A DNA stretch of 64,000 bases from an uncultured Flavobacteriaceae bacterium (GTDB taxonomy: Bacteria; Bacteroidota; Bacteroidia; Flavobacteriales; Flavobacteriaceae): assembly GCA_947495135.1 (NCBI GenBank), contig CANLXN010000005.1:1-64000 (forward strand), given 5' to 3'. A program made the position numbers and the translations under genes. Below the pieces are notes generated by a model. It saw nothing but the letters and a program-made list of their open reading frames with translations, made no database searches and was not told where the DNA came from. Below, piece after piece: positions 9,227-19,374 of this stretch. How positions within the stretch are numbered: the stretch's first letter is position 1; each line of letters starts with the position of its first letter.

Positions 9227-9291
9227 TAGTACTTTTTTTTGGTAAATGTATTTTAAAATGATTTTAACTCCCAAATTCTATTTCTATATTT

Positions 9292-9864
9292 TTGTTAAAA
9301 ATAAACGGGAATTTGAAAGAGCTTTTTGATAAATATAAATCGGTTGTACGCTTTGTCGTTCTCTTTATGGGAACCTATCTGCTACTCACTGTTTTTTATT
9401 CTATTTATCTAAGTTGGTCCAAGTCGGGTTCTTATCCTCCAGATTTTATTACTAATCTGGTTGCCAAGCAAAGTAGTACTGTACTTGTAAACTTTGGATA
9501 TAATGCTGCTGTTGTTCCGCATGAAGTAAAGCCAACTATGAAGTTATTTGTTGAAGAGCAATACTTGGCGCGCATTATAGAAGGCTGCAATTCGATGAGC
9601 ATTATTATTTTATTCACCTCCTTTATTGTTGCTTTTGCTCAGAAATGGAAAAAAACCATCCTTTATATTTTTGCTGGAGCAGTATTGATTTATGGAGTTA
9701 ATATTTTAAGAATTGCTATTTTGGCCATTGCGTTGTTTGAATATCCGCAATATCAGGAAATTTTGCACGGAGTAGTTTTTCCAGGAATGATCTACGGAAT
9801 GGTGTTTTTACTTTGGATGTTATGGGTTAGAACCTTGTCTCGAAAACCGATCATCAATGCATAG
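9292..9864 (+). CDS. xrtF: Exosortase family protein XrtF
   Basis: Exosortases are membrane cysteine peptidases that process C-terminal sorting signals of exported proteins. The product has about five membrane segments and the three family residues: Cys in EGCNSMS (about 103), Arg in NILRIAIL (about 146) and His in LHGVVFPG (about 164). These and the length of about 185 residues match the flavobacterial F subfamily. There is no ATG start; TTG at 9292 gives 190 residues, and another TTG at 9313 (LKELFDKYKS) may be the true start. It overlaps the next gene by eight bases; the two form the exosortase F pair. Confidence 0.88.
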   Translation: MLKINGNLKELFDKYKSVVRFVVLFMGTYLLLTVFYSIYLSWSKSGSYPPDFITNLVAKQSSTVLVNFGYNAAVVPHEVKPTMKLFVEEQYLARIIEGCNSMSIIILFTSFIVAFAQKWKKTILYIFAGAVLIYGVNILRIAILAIALFEYPQYQEILHGVVFPGMIYGMVFLLWMLWVRTLSRKPIINA

Positions 9865-10282
9865 ATTTATAAAAATACTTTTGGCCATTTTCCTTTTCGG
9901 AATCCTTATTTTGGTGAGGGCCTTCGCCAATGAGTTGTTTTATGATCCGTTAATTCAATTTTTTAAAGCAGATCATAGCACAGAAATACTTCCTGAAATG
10001 GACAGCATCAAACTCGTTTTAAATACAGCTTTGCGTTTTATGATCAACACCTTGGTCTCGCTCAGCATATTATGGATCCTTTTTAGAAAAAGAGATGTGA
10101 TCAAAATTTCGAGCCTACTTTACCTTGTGGTATTTGTGTTGATGATGATCGCTTTTGTTATCTTAATCAATTCTGAAGCTGCCGGAGGGCACCTTGCCTT
10201 GTTCTATGTAAGACGATTTTTAATTCAGCCTATATTTATTCTATTGTTAATACCGGCGTTTTATTTTCAGAAAAAAGCCTAG
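9857..10282 (+). CDS. Exosortase F system-associated membrane protein
   Basis: The 141-residue protein has four hydrophobic segments (about residues 6-24, 54-74, 86-105, 120-136) and no recognizable enzymatic motif. It overlaps xrtF by eight bases, and a small membrane protein in this position is characteristic of the exosortase F system in Flavobacteriaceae. Its role is not known; a structural or accessory part of the sorting complex is an inference from the gene pairing. Confidence 0.82.
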   Translation: MHRFIKILLAIFLFGILILVRAFANELFYDPLIQFFKADHSTEILPEMDSIKLVLNTALRFMINTLVSLSILWILFRKRDVIKISSLLYLVVFVLMMIAFVILINSEAAGGHLALFYVRRFLIQPIFILLLIPAFYFQKKA

Positions 10283-10314
10283 TAACGTATCTTTACTTTT
10301 CAAATTTCAAACCT

Positions 10315-10869
10315 ATGAGAAACCTAACTCTTTTTAGTTCAATTTTATCCGTGTTTGTTTTGTTTTCCTGCGGAAATGAAGTCAAAAAAACGGAACCTGA
10401 GTTGGAAGTAGTGACAGTGGATACTTCAGAAAAAGAAGTGTACAAGGCTGCTCCAACCGAAGTAACCTTCACAGATCCTAAGGTAGCAGATGTATATCAA
10501 AACTATATCAACTTAAAAACAGCTTTAGTAAATACAGATGCTGGTCAAACATCGAAGGAGGCTACCGAGCTCATGACTTCTCTAGCCAATATTGGTGTGG
10601 AAGAAGATGTGCTTTTAGCTGCAAATCAAATACTGGATGCGACCGATGTCGAAGTACAACGAAGAGCGTTTGTTGCGGTAACAACAGCTGTTGAAAAAAT
10701 GATCGAAGGTAAAATTGAGTCTGGTGTTGTTTATAAACAGTATTGCCCAATGGCGTTCGATTTTAAAGGAGGGTTCTGGTTAAGCAATAGCAAAGAGATC
10801 AATAATCCCTATTTTGGTGATAAAATGCTGAAATGTGGAAAGGTAGATTCAGAAATTAAACAACTTTAA
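10315..10869 (+). CDS. DUF3347 domain lipoprotein
   Basis: A signal peptide ends in a lipobox (FLFSCG-like VLFSCG, Cys at about residue 19), so the 184-residue product is probably anchored in the outer membrane. The rest is a DUF3347 domain, ending in the family hallmark: CPMAFDFKGGFWLSNSKEI followed by NPYFGDKMLKCG (about residues 143-178). The CPMA Cys/Met and the final KCG cysteine look like soft-metal ligands. The same domain forms the C-terminus of the island CusB (54612-56387). First gene of a chromosomal copper-type locus. Its exact role, metal binding or delivery, is inferred. Confidence 0.85.
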   Translation: MRNLTLFSSILSVFVLFSCGNEVKKTEPELEVVTVDTSEKEVYKAAPTEVTFTDPKVADVYQNYINLKTALVNTDAGQTSKEATELMTSLANIGVEEDVLLAANQILDATDVEVQRRAFVAVTTAVEKMIEGKIESGVVYKQYCPMAFDFKGGFWLSNSKEINNPYFGDKMLKCGKVDSEIKQL

Positions 10870-10902
10870 TACAATTTTTTAAGGTTGGTTTCAATTTTCA
10901 AT

Positions 10903-10910
10903 TAACTTTG
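10903..10910 (+). promoter_or_regulatory. -7 box TAACTTTG before the HYC_CC_PP gene
   Basis: TAACTTTG fits TAnnTTTG and ends five bases before the ATG at 10916. A TTG at 10885-10887 lies 15 bp upstream, shorter than usual. If this box is used, the transcript would be nearly leaderless. Confidence 0.35.
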
Positions 10911-10915
10911 TGCCA

Positions 10916-11323
10916 ATGAAGTCGGTCATTTCTATAGCGTTGTCCTTGTTGTTGCTCTTAAGCAGCAGCGGTCTTACCTATGCCCAGCATTTCTGTGGTG
11001 ATTTTGAAATGATGACTAAAGTGACCCTTGGAGAAGAGCATCTTTCTTGCGGTATGGTTATGGAAGATTCGTCCTGTGGTGACGAGCATACAGAGGATCA
11101 CGACTGCTGCGATAATGAATACACAAACGTAGATACCGATGATCATTTTGCAAAGGCTTCATTCGACATTCAATTTGACACCCAATTTCTAATTGCTTTT
11201 GTTTCAGTATTTGTACTGCAGCAGACACGCAATTTTGACAATAATTTAGATTTCTATAAAGACTACAGCCCACCTCCTTTGGGAGAAGATCTACAAGTGC
11301 TGTACGACACTTTCTTAATTTGA
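10916..11323 (+). CDS. HYC_CC_PP family secreted protein (chromosomal copy)
   Basis: A small protein of the flavobacterial HYC_CC_PP family, often found beside copper genes. After a signal peptide (about residues 1-22) come HFCGDF (the HYC motif variant), a run of Cys/His/Asp-rich sequence with CDNE preceded by a CC pair, and the C-terminal PPP motif followed by LQVLYDTFLI. A GTG at 10910 would add two residues; ATG at 10916 is more likely. The island copy at 44197 shares all motifs and the DTFLI/QTFLI end. Cysteines and histidines suggest metal binding in the periplasm, but no function has been shown from sequence. Confidence 0.82.
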   Translation: MKSVISIALSLLLLLSSSGLTYAQHFCGDFEMMTKVTLGEEHLSCGMVMEDSSCGDEHTEDHDCCDNEYTNVDTDDHFAKASFDIQFDTQFLIAFVSVFVLQQTRNFDNNLDFYKDYSPPPLGEDLQVLYDTFLI

Positions 11324-11526
11324 TTTTAATATAAATCCACTTTTTGGAGTGGATAGGTATGCTTATTTCTGAAATTTCCTGAGATAAGCATTTTGTGCGT
11401 TTTAAATCGAACAAAAAAATCAGTTTTTCATTCAAATTTCTCTTATACGTTTTTAGTGATAAGATGAGTGAGACATAATGCCTAAACATATTTTGGCTTG
11501 GAGAATTAAATTAAAGAAAACTACAA

Positions 11527-12252
11527 ATGACACATACTTATAAGGTAACTGGAATGACCTGCAATGGTTGTCGGACTTCTGTTGAGAAAACGCTTAATGA
11601 AGTAGATGGTGTTCTCAGTGCAGAGGTAAATCTAGAAAAAGAAATAGCTACTGTAGAGATGAATTCTCATGTGGATGTCGAGATATTTCAGAAAGCGCTG
11701 GGAGCAAAGTACACCATAACATTGACGAATGAGGAAAGCAATTTCTCTGCCTCGAAAATTTCCGAAGAAATAGAGACGAAGAGTAAACTACAGCAACTAA
11801 AGCCACTGCTACTTATTTTTCTTTATATCACTGCTGCAGCTCTTTTGCTGAATTATAAAGAGTGGACGATACAACAAACTATGTTCGATTTTATGGGGCT
11901 TTTTTACATCGTTTTTAGTTTTTTCAAACTATTGGATCTAAAAGGGTTTCCAACTTCTTTTAGGATGTATGATCCTCTTGCGAAAGTAGTTCCAGTTTAC
12001 GGATGGATTTATCCATTTCTAGAGCTTGCTTTGGGATTAATGTTTTTGATGAGGTTCGAATTGAATATTGCACTTGTTACTACCCTAATTATTTTGGGAA
12101 TTACCACCATTGGAGTAGTGAAGACGCTACTCGATAAAAAAACAATAAGGTGTGCCTGTTTAGGTACTGCCCTAAAATTACCAATGACCGAGGCCACATT
12201 TATCGAGAATGCGATAATGATTGCCATGGCGTTGTTCATGCTTTTGATGTAA
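11527..12252 (+). CDS. HMA domain fused to MauE-type membrane protein
   Basis: The first 70 residues form a heavy-metal-associated domain with GMTCNGC (residues 9-15), a Cu(I)-binding site. A linker leads to four membrane segments (about residues 98-115, 123-141, 160-180, 182-203, plus a last one near 222-240) of the MauE/DoxX type, with a CAC motif (TIRCACLG, about residues 208-215) that could be redox-active. The protein could take copper from the cytoplasm or pass electrons to a periplasmic partner; this is inference. Its HMA domain is strikingly like that of the island CopA. It is seven bases ahead of the TonB receptor gene. Confidence 0.87.
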   Translation: MTHTYKVTGMTCNGCRTSVEKTLNEVDGVLSAEVNLEKEIATVEMNSHVDVEIFQKALGAKYTITLTNEESNFSASKISEEIETKSKLQQLKPLLLIFLYITAAALLLNYKEWTIQQTMFDFMGLFYIVFSFFKLLDLKGFPTSFRMYDPLAKVVPVYGWIYPFLELALGLMFLMRFELNIALVTTLIILGITTIGVVKTLLDKKTIRCACLGTALKLPMTEATFIENAIMIAMALFMLLM

Positions 12253-12258
12253 AATAAT

Positions 12259-14493
12259 ATGAAATATTTACTATATATAATTTTTTGTTTACCCTTGGCC
12301 CTAGTGGCTCAGGAATCCTTAAACGGACGAGTTTTTGATGGGGCTGCTAGCCAAAAGGAGGGACTTCCCGGTGCGAATGTGTTTTGGCTCAATTCTAGCA
12401 TGGGAAGCATTACCGACGACGACGGAAACTTTGAAATTCCCTTCAATGCAGATTATTCTAAACTAGTGATAAGCTACGTTGGTTATAAAACCGATACTAT
12501 TTCAATAAAAACAACCAACTTTCTGGAACATTCCTTAAACCCAAAGAGCGACTTGGAGGAGGTAACTGTTTCAGCAAGAAAAAAAGCAACTTCCAGATCT
12601 TATTTGCAAGCGCAGAACGTGATTTTAGTGAGTAGTGATGAGTTGTTGAAAGCAGCCTGCTGTAATTTGTCTGAAAGTTTCGAAACCAATCCGTCGATAG
12701 ATGTAAATTTCGCCGATGCGGTTACAGGAACACGGCAAATACAAATGTTGGGACTTAAGAGTCCTTATATCTTAATTACCACCGAGAATATTCCAGCTAT
12801 AAGAGGTGCTGCTCAAGCCTACGGTTTGAGTTTCATACCTGGAACCTGGGTAGAAAGTATTCAAATTACTAAAGGTGCTGGAAGTGTTGTAAATGGTTAT
12901 GAAAGTATCACAGGACAGATTAATGCGGAGATGCAGAAGCCTAGTAAGGATTTCTCGTTTTATCAAAATTTCTATGCAAGTCTAAATGGTAGAAAAGAAT
13001 CTAATACGCATATCAATACGCAGGTGAGCGATCGATGGCATACAGGTTTCCTTCTTCATGGAAATTTGAGAAATCGGAAATTCGATAATAACAATGATAC
13101 TTTTTTAGATCTACCACTTGCAGAGCAGATCAACTTTATGAACAGGTGGCAATATACAAACCCTGAAAAGGGATTTGTGAGTTTTATCAATCTACGTTAT
13201 ATGGATGATAGGAAGCAAGCTGGACAGGTGCAGTTTAATCCAGATTTAGATCTGGAAGTGCCTAACCTTTGGGGTAGTGAAATAGATACGAAACGAGCCG
13301 ATGTGTCTGCGAAATTGGGATGGGTAAATCCAGAGATTCCTTATCAGAGTATCGGTGTGCAAACCGCTTTTAGTTGGCACGAACAGGATTCTTATTTTGG
13401 CTTAAATGACTATGACATTACTCATACTAGTTTCTACGGAACTGGAATTTATAATACTATTATTAGTGATTCAAGACACAAAGTTAAAACAGGAGTTAGT
13501 TTTACCTACGACGCTTACGATGAGTTGGTAAACACTACTAAGTATGGTAGAAAGGAAAACTCTGTAGGAGCATTTTTTGAATACTCTTACGACAATTTGG
13601 ACGCACTAAATTTAACTGCTGGAGTGCGGGTGGATAACCATAATTTGTTTGGCTTGTTTGTAACTCCGAGGTTACATGTTCGATATGCGCCTTGGGAGAA
13701 ATCTGCTTTTAGAGCGTCTGTAGGTAGCGGAAGAAGAAGTGCTAATATTTTCACTGAAAATCAGCAAATGTTTTCTAGTAGTCGCGATATTCTTATCCTA
13801 AATAGAGGAGGAGATATCTACGGATTGAACCCCGAGGTAGCCTGGAATTATGGAGTTTCGTATTTACAAGGCTTCAATCTTTTAGATAGAAAGGCCGATA
13901 TTACTTTGGATTTCTACCGAACAGATTTTCAGAATCAGGTAGTAGTAGACTGGGAAAATGCGCAAAATGTGAGATTTTACAATTTGAGGGGGGAGAGCTT
14001 TGCCAATTCTTTCCAAGCCGAATTTAATTATAACATTTTCGAAAATGTTGATTTGCGTATGGCTTATAAATACTACGATATTAAAACAGATTATATTTCT
14101 GGCAGATTAGAGAAGCCTTTGACGCCAAGAAATAGAGTCTTTGCAAATGTGGGTTATGAGACAGAACGCACAGAAAAAGGGAGTCAGTGGAAGTTTGATC
14201 TCACTTACAATTGGTTAGATACCCAGCGCTATCCTTCTACTGTGAGTAGTCCAGAACAATTTCGATTGCCCGAGCGTTCTCCTACTATTGGAACTTTGAA
14301 TGCGCAAATAACCAAAGTGTTTTCACCTCGCTTTGAAATATATATTGGGGGAGAGAATATGACCAATGTGAGGCAGGACAATCCAATTTTAAACGCAGAA
14401 AACCCATTTGCTACCTATTTTGATACTACTTTTGTATATGGCCCCATTTTTGGTAGTATGTATTATACTGGAATGAGATATAAAATCGATTAA
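12259..14493 (+). CDS. TonB-dependent outer membrane receptor (copper locus)
   Basis: A 744-residue receptor with signal peptide (about 1-17), a carboxypeptidase-like regulatory domain (about 20-95, LPGANVFWLNSSMGSITDDDGNFEIPF region), plug domain (about 110-225, ESITGQINAEM) and a 22-strand-type barrel ending in an aromatic-rich strand (YYTGMRYKID). Two adjacent cysteines in the plug (AACCNLSESF, about residue 135) recall metal-related receptors. Position between an HMA-MauE fusion and a secreted HMA protein suggests uptake of copper or a copper chelate, inferred from context only. The next gene starts two bases after the stop. Confidence 0.9.
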   Translation: MKYLLYIIFCLPLALVAQESLNGRVFDGAASQKEGLPGANVFWLNSSMGSITDDDGNFEIPFNADYSKLVISYVGYKTDTISIKTTNFLEHSLNPKSDLEEVTVSARKKATSRSYLQAQNVILVSSDELLKAACCNLSESFETNPSIDVNFADAVTGTRQIQMLGLKSPYILITTENIPAIRGAAQAYGLSFIPGTWVESIQITKGAGSVVNGYESITGQINAEMQKPSKDFSFYQNFYASLNGRKESNTHINTQVSDRWHTGFLLHGNLRNRKFDNNNDTFLDLPLAEQINFMNRWQYTNPEKGFVSFINLRYMDDRKQAGQVQFNPDLDLEVPNLWGSEIDTKRADVSAKLGWVNPEIPYQSIGVQTAFSWHEQDSYFGLNDYDITHTSFYGTGIYNTIISDSRHKVKTGVSFTYDAYDELVNTTKYGRKENSVGAFFEYSYDNLDALNLTAGVRVDNHNLFGLFVTPRLHVRYAPWEKSAFRASVGSGRRSANIFTENQQMFSSSRDILILNRGGDIYGLNPEVAWNYGVSYLQGFNLLDRKADITLDFYRTDFQNQVVVDWENAQNVRFYNLRGESFANSFQAEFNYNIFENVDLRMAYKYYDIKTDYISGRLEKPLTPRNRVFANVGYETERTEKGSQWKFDLTYNWLDTQRYPSTVSSPEQFRLPERSPTIGTLNAQITKVFSPRFEIYIGGENMTNVRQDNPILNAENPFATYFDTTFVYGPIFGSMYYTGMRYKID

Positions 14494-14494
14494 T

Positions 14495-14869
14495 ATGAAA
14501 AAAGCACTTATTATTTTATTTATAATGTTTGGACTTGGAGTTCAAGCGCAGAATAAGAACGCAAAAGCAGTTGTGGAAGTAGACGGAGTTTGTATGATGT
14601 GTAAGCAACGAATTGAAAAGGCAGCTATCAAATCGAAAGGAGTGAAGTCTGCGGTTTGGAATGTAAAAACGCACGAACTAAGTCTTATTTTTGATGAGCG
14701 AAAAACGACTTTAGCAGAAATTCAAGGGAATGTAGCCGCGGTAGGTCACGATACTCCTGAAGTAATCGCTACGGAGGAAGCTTATAACTCGGTTCACGAA
14801 TGTTGTAAATACAGAAGTGAAGAGGTTAAAAAGGACCATAACGAAAAGACGGACGACAACAAGAACTAA
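14495..14869 (+). CDS. Secreted heavy-metal-associated (HMA) domain protein
   Basis: A 124-residue protein with signal peptide (cleaved near VQAQN, residue 18) and one HMA domain in which the metal motif is VDGVCMMCKQRIEKA, a CxxC with two intervening methionines (about residues 33-36). The tail contains HECCKYRSEE and a charged His/Lys/Asp-rich end. A periplasmic metallochaperone receiving metal imported by the adjoining TonB receptor is the natural inference. It is followed by a three-base gap and the next small gene, so it belongs to the same operon. Confidence 0.85.
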   Translation: MKKALIILFIMFGLGVQAQNKNAKAVVEVDGVCMMCKQRIEKAAIKSKGVKSAVWNVKTHELSLIFDERKTTLAEIQGNVAAVGHDTPEVIATEEAYNSVHECCKYRSEEVKKDHNEKTDDNKN

Positions 14870-14872
14870 ATA

Positions 14873-15082
14873 ATGAACACAACCAAAAAGGTGTTACTCT
14901 ATGGGATTACAATTGTAGTGATCACTTTTACAATTGTCTGGGAGTATTATATTCAACAATGGATGGAAGCGCAGCCGGCTGGGTCGGAAGTTCCAGTTAG
15001 GGTAGATTCCTTTGTGCTTTGGCCATTAGTGCTCACCTTAGTTTCGGTTTCTTTATTTCAGTTATTTCGCAAAAAGAAGTAA
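14873..15082 (+). CDS. Small membrane protein, unknown
   Basis: A 69-residue product with two predicted membrane segments (about 7-26 and 46-63) connected by a short loop (QQWMEAQPAGSEVPVRVDS) and a basic FRKKK end. No family is recognised. It sits between the secreted HMA protein and the DUF6503-like lipoprotein with spacing of three and one bases, so it is probably expressed with them. Confidence 0.65.
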   Translation: MNTTKKVLLYGITIVVITFTIVWEYYIQQWMEAQPAGSEVPVRVDSFVLWPLVLTLVSVSLFQLFRKKK

Positions 15083-15083
15083 A

Positions 15084-15800
15084 ATGAGATGGCTTTGTTT
15101 TTTGGTAATAACGTTTTGTCTCACGCTAAGTTGCGTTGAAGGTTATTCTGAAAAAGGGCCTCAAATTATCGAAAAGAGTATAAAGGCGCATGGAGGTCTA
15201 GATGTGTATAAAAAGTTAGACGGTCTAGTGCTTCATAAAACGACCAAGTTATTTTTGGAAGATGGCAGCATAGAGTCTGAAGTTACTCAGAAACAATCTT
15301 TTCAATTTATACCGCATTATATAGTTCAAATAGAATGGGAGGCAAACAATGTATCTCATAAACTTGTGTATAATGGAGTGGAGGTTTATGTGAAACGGAA
15401 CGATTCCATGATAACCAATCCAGAAGCACTGTATCGCGCCCAGAAAACCATAAAGGCAGCCGAATATGTATTCTTTCAACCATTCAAACTAAATGATCAA
15501 TGGACTAATCAGGATTTCATAAGAACGTTGAAGTTCAATGACACCTTAGAAGTTTCAGAAGTAAAAATTAGCTACCCAGAAAATGAAGAGGCAGATACTT
15601 GGTGGTATTATTTCAATTCAGAATATCAAAATGTAGCTAATAAAGTGCTGCACAATGAAAAATATAGTCTGATAGAAAATTTAAAATTTCAGAAGTATAA
15701 AGGGTTACTCTTTAATAAACACAGGAAAAGTTACTTTGCAGATAGTCTTGGAAACAAGAAATACCTAAGGGCCGAATATTTCTACGATATAGTAGAGTAG
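15084..15800 (+). CDS. Putative lipoprotein, DUF6503-like
   Basis: The 238-residue protein has a signal peptide with lipobox-like LTLSCV (Cys about residue 17). The IIEKSIKAHGGLDVYKKLDGLVLHKT start of the mature region and the overall beta-rich composition resemble the LolA/outer-membrane-lipoprotein-sorting-like DUF6503 family of Bacteroidota, in which the His-Gly-Gly segment is typical. Last gene of the chromosomal copper locus. Ligand and role are unknown; the family call is from memory of its pattern, so moderate. Confidence 0.6.
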   Translation: MRWLCFLVITFCLTLSCVEGYSEKGPQIIEKSIKAHGGLDVYKKLDGLVLHKTTKLFLEDGSIESEVTQKQSFQFIPHYIVQIEWEANNVSHKLVYNGVEVYVKRNDSMITNPEALYRAQKTIKAAEYVFFQPFKLNDQWTNQDFIRTLKFNDTLEVSEVKISYPENEEADTWWYYFNSEYQNVANKVLHNEKYSLIENLKFQKYKGLLFNKHRKSYFADSLGNKKYLRAEYFYDIVE

Positions 15801-15824
15801 ACTCGAGATTTTGAATGTTATTTC

Positions 15825-15852
15825 TTTTCTCTTTTCTCTTTTCTCTTTTCTC
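15825..15852. repeat. TTTTCTC heptamer, four exact tandem copies
   Basis: Four perfect TTTTCTC units lie in the gap between the convergent 15084 gene and groEL. A further TTTC precedes them. No coding consequence; a likely slippage-prone tract. Confidence 0.85.
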
Positions 15853-15882
15853 CATATTCTATTTTTTATTTTACCATCTACC

Positions 15883-15914
15883 AAAAAAAAGACCCTCACT
15901 AATAGCAAGGGCCT
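15883..15914 (-). terminator. Rho-independent terminator of groEL
   Basis: On the minus strand AGGCCCTT and GAGGGTCT pair over eight positions with a small loop (15890-15914), followed by a run of eight T (15883-15890). It lies about 40 bp beyond the groEL stop. Confidence 0.75.
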
Positions 15915-15955
15915 CTAGATTCATTGCGAATCATATTCAATAAATTGCAGCTGGT

Positions 15956-17614
<1,659 letters not shown>

Positions 17615-17709
17615 TTAAGCTAAATGCCTTGCCTTTATGCGTTTTACTTTAAGTTTTGTTGAGAATCTGCCCTTAGTGCGTAATGCATAGAGCTTGTTGA
17701 TTACAGTTA

Positions 17710-17985
17710 TTAAACTATAGCGAGAATATCGTCTTCACGCATAATGAGATAATCATTACCGTCCAGTTTTAATTCGCTTCCCGAATATTTTCCATAGAGA
17801 ACCATGTCACCAACTTTAACCGTCATGTCATGATCTTTTTTTCCTTTTCCTACAGCTACTATTTTGCCTTGTTGAGGTTTCTCTTTGGCTGAGTCTGGTA
17901 TAAAAAGACCCGAAGCTGTCTTAGTTTCGGCAGGCTGAGGTTCTACTACTACTCTGTCCGAAAGTGGTTGGATTTTTAATGCCAT
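17710..17985 (-). CDS. groES: Co-chaperonin GroES (Hsp10)
   Basis: GroES caps the GroEL ring. From the ATG at 17985 ([16 protein letters not shown]) the protein is 91 residues; a TTG at 17991 would add two. It has the mobile loop ([21 protein letters not shown], about 17-37) and the dome segment, with [33 protein letters not shown] as C-terminus. Transcribed leftward with groEL. No CIRCE inverted repeat is visible upstream. Confidence 0.97.
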   Translation of the reverse strand: MALKIQPLSDRVVVEPQPAETKTASGLFIPDSAKEKPQQGKIVAVGKGKKDHDMTVKVGDMVLYGKYSGSELKLDGNDYLIMREDDILAIV

Positions 17986-18075
17986 TTTCAATCTATTTTT
18001 TTAAGAGGTTAATTTATATTTAGTTTTTAGTAGACAGCAATTATGCCAATAGCGAAAAAGTGACAATTTGAAACA

Positions 18076-18107
18076 AAAAATGCCAACTTGTCACAGTTGG
18101 CATTTTT
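18076..18107 (-). terminator. Bidirectional-looking terminator after secG
   Basis: AAAAATGCCAAC (18076-18087) and GTTGGCATTTTT (18096-18107) form a perfect 12-bp stem with an eight-base loop, with A- and T-runs on the two sides. It ends the miaB-to-secG operon and isolates groES. Confidence 0.8.
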
Positions 18108-18135
18108 GTATTATTTTTTATGATAACCCTGATTC

Positions 18136-18471
18136 TTAGTCAGTGGTAGTTTCTGGTGTGCTTGGCACGTCAGTGTTGGTCGCTGGTAAATCTACATTTT
18201 CGATTTGTTCTTCAAATAATCCGTCGCTGTTTCCACCGTCGAATAAAGAAATATTAGAGGCTAATATCAATACTAATAGTACGACAGCTAGGGTCCAAGT
18301 ACTCTTGTCAAGGAAGTCGGTTGTTTTCTTTACACCTCCTAATTGAGCACCGCCTCCGCCACCGAAAGCAGAACCTAGTCCACCACCTTTAGGGTTTTGT
18401 ACCATGATTACTACCACGAGTAGAAATGCTACGAAAATAATTAGGATCAAGAATATGGTAAATTGCGTCAT
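18136..18471 (-). CDS. secG: Preprotein translocase subunit SecG
   Basis: SecG is the small third subunit of the SecYEG channel. The 111-residue protein has two membrane segments (about 5-24 and 60-80) connected by the characteristic VQNPKGGGLGSAFGGGGGAQLGG loop. The C-terminal tail is acidic and Thr-rich (ENVDLPATNTDVPSTPETTTD), common in Bacteroidota. Its start overlaps the TPR protein stop by four bases. Confidence 0.94.
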   Translation of the reverse strand: MTQFTIFLILIIFVAFLLVVVIMVQNPKGGGLGSAFGGGGGAQLGGVKKTTDFLDKSTWTLAVVLLVLILASNISLFDGGNSDGLFEEQIENVDLPATNTDVPSTPETTTD

Positions 18472-19373
18472 TGTTCTTCAGTTTTAATCAATTTTTTTAT
18501 TGCCCGAATTTGGTCTGCAAAGAAACCACTTTTTTCGGGATTTTTCAAAATTAAAATTTCATAGGCTTTTATCGCCTTTTTATAGTTGTTTTGTTGCAGA
18601 TAAACTTTTGCTAAAGTCTCTGTCATTAGGGTGTCTGGAGCACTAGTATACGGCTTAGCCAGATTGGTTGATTTTTGCGTAGGTTCCTTCGGAAGGATCT
18701 TTGGACGCTCTTGGATGAACTTTTCGATAAGCTCAAATTTGCGTTCTTTCTCTTCTTGACTTATGGAGCTTTGTGTTTCTTTAGGGGCCTCACTAGGCGC
18801 AGTAGTTTCATTTCGCTGGATAGGCTTTGCTTGTGTAAGCTGCAGCCATTGGGCAAAAGAATAGGTGTCTTTTTCAGAGAACTGTAACGGTTCGTTTGTT
18901 TCAATTTCTGGTATTGTTTCCTCCTTTTCTTCTTTTTCTTCTGAAATTTTCACACTTGGGGTTTCTTTGCGTTCAAATAACATGGGATTGAGAATCGCTT
19001 CTGCTTTTTGCATTTCTGCTTTCATTTGTTGAGCGAGTTCCAGGCTCGTGAGTTCTGAAACATCTTCAATTACCACGTCCATTCCTTTGATGGCTTCGTT
19101 CTGCTGTAAAATGAGTTCGGAAATTTCATTTTGAACGAAAATTTCAGAAGTAATATATTCAAAAAGTACATCGCGATCTGTAGTGTATGCTGCGGTAATT
19201 TTTAAGGCGTCGTTGTATAAAAAGCTGTTTTCATTTTTATAGCCCTTGAGCTGCAAGGCTCGAGCGCTTTGAAAATAGGGATACTGATCAATAACCATTG
19301 TTAGTTCTCCCATTTCAGCCTTTCCTAGGCTTTGTGGGTTGGCAAGTAGCTCTGTATACGTATCTGTATTCAT
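18468..19373 (-). CDS. TPR-repeat protein of unknown role
   Basis: The 301-residue protein has no signal peptide or membrane segment. The N-terminal half is helical and acidic, the middle is low-complexity (Glu/Lys/Pro/Thr-rich, about 140-230), and a TPR-like motif lies near the C-terminus (LAKVYLQQNNYKKAIKAYEILILKNPEKSGFFADQI). It is located between lptE and secG, with a one-base gap and four-base overlap, an arrangement that recurs in Bacteroidota. An envelope-linked adaptor is possible, but nothing in the sequence proves it. Confidence 0.8.
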   Translation of the reverse strand: MNTDTYTELLANPQSLGKAEMGELTMVIDQYPYFQSARALQLKGYKNENSFLYNDALKITAAYTTDRDVLFEYITSEIFVQNEISELILQQNEAIKGMDVVIEDVSELTSLELAQQMKAEMQKAEAILNPMLFERKETPSVKISEEKEEKEETIPEIETNEPLQFSEKDTYSFAQWLQLTQAKPIQRNETTAPSEAPKETQSSISQEEKERKFELIEKFIQERPKILPKEPTQKSTNLAKPYTSAPDTLMTETLAKVYLQQNNYKKAIKAYEILILKNPEKSGFFADQIRAIKKLIKTEEQ

Positions 19374-19374
19374 A

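Noticed and set aside
15825-15852. Tandem heptamer repeat considered as a CRISPR-like or phase-variation tract
   Set aside because: Units are contiguous without spacers and lie between convergent genes outside any promoter or reading frame, so neither a CRISPR array nor a contingency locus fits.
18037-18049. Sigma54-like box (TTGGCATAATTGC on the minus strand) upstream of groES
   Set aside because: The GG and GC elements are seven bases apart, not the ten required, so a sigma54 promoter is not supported.
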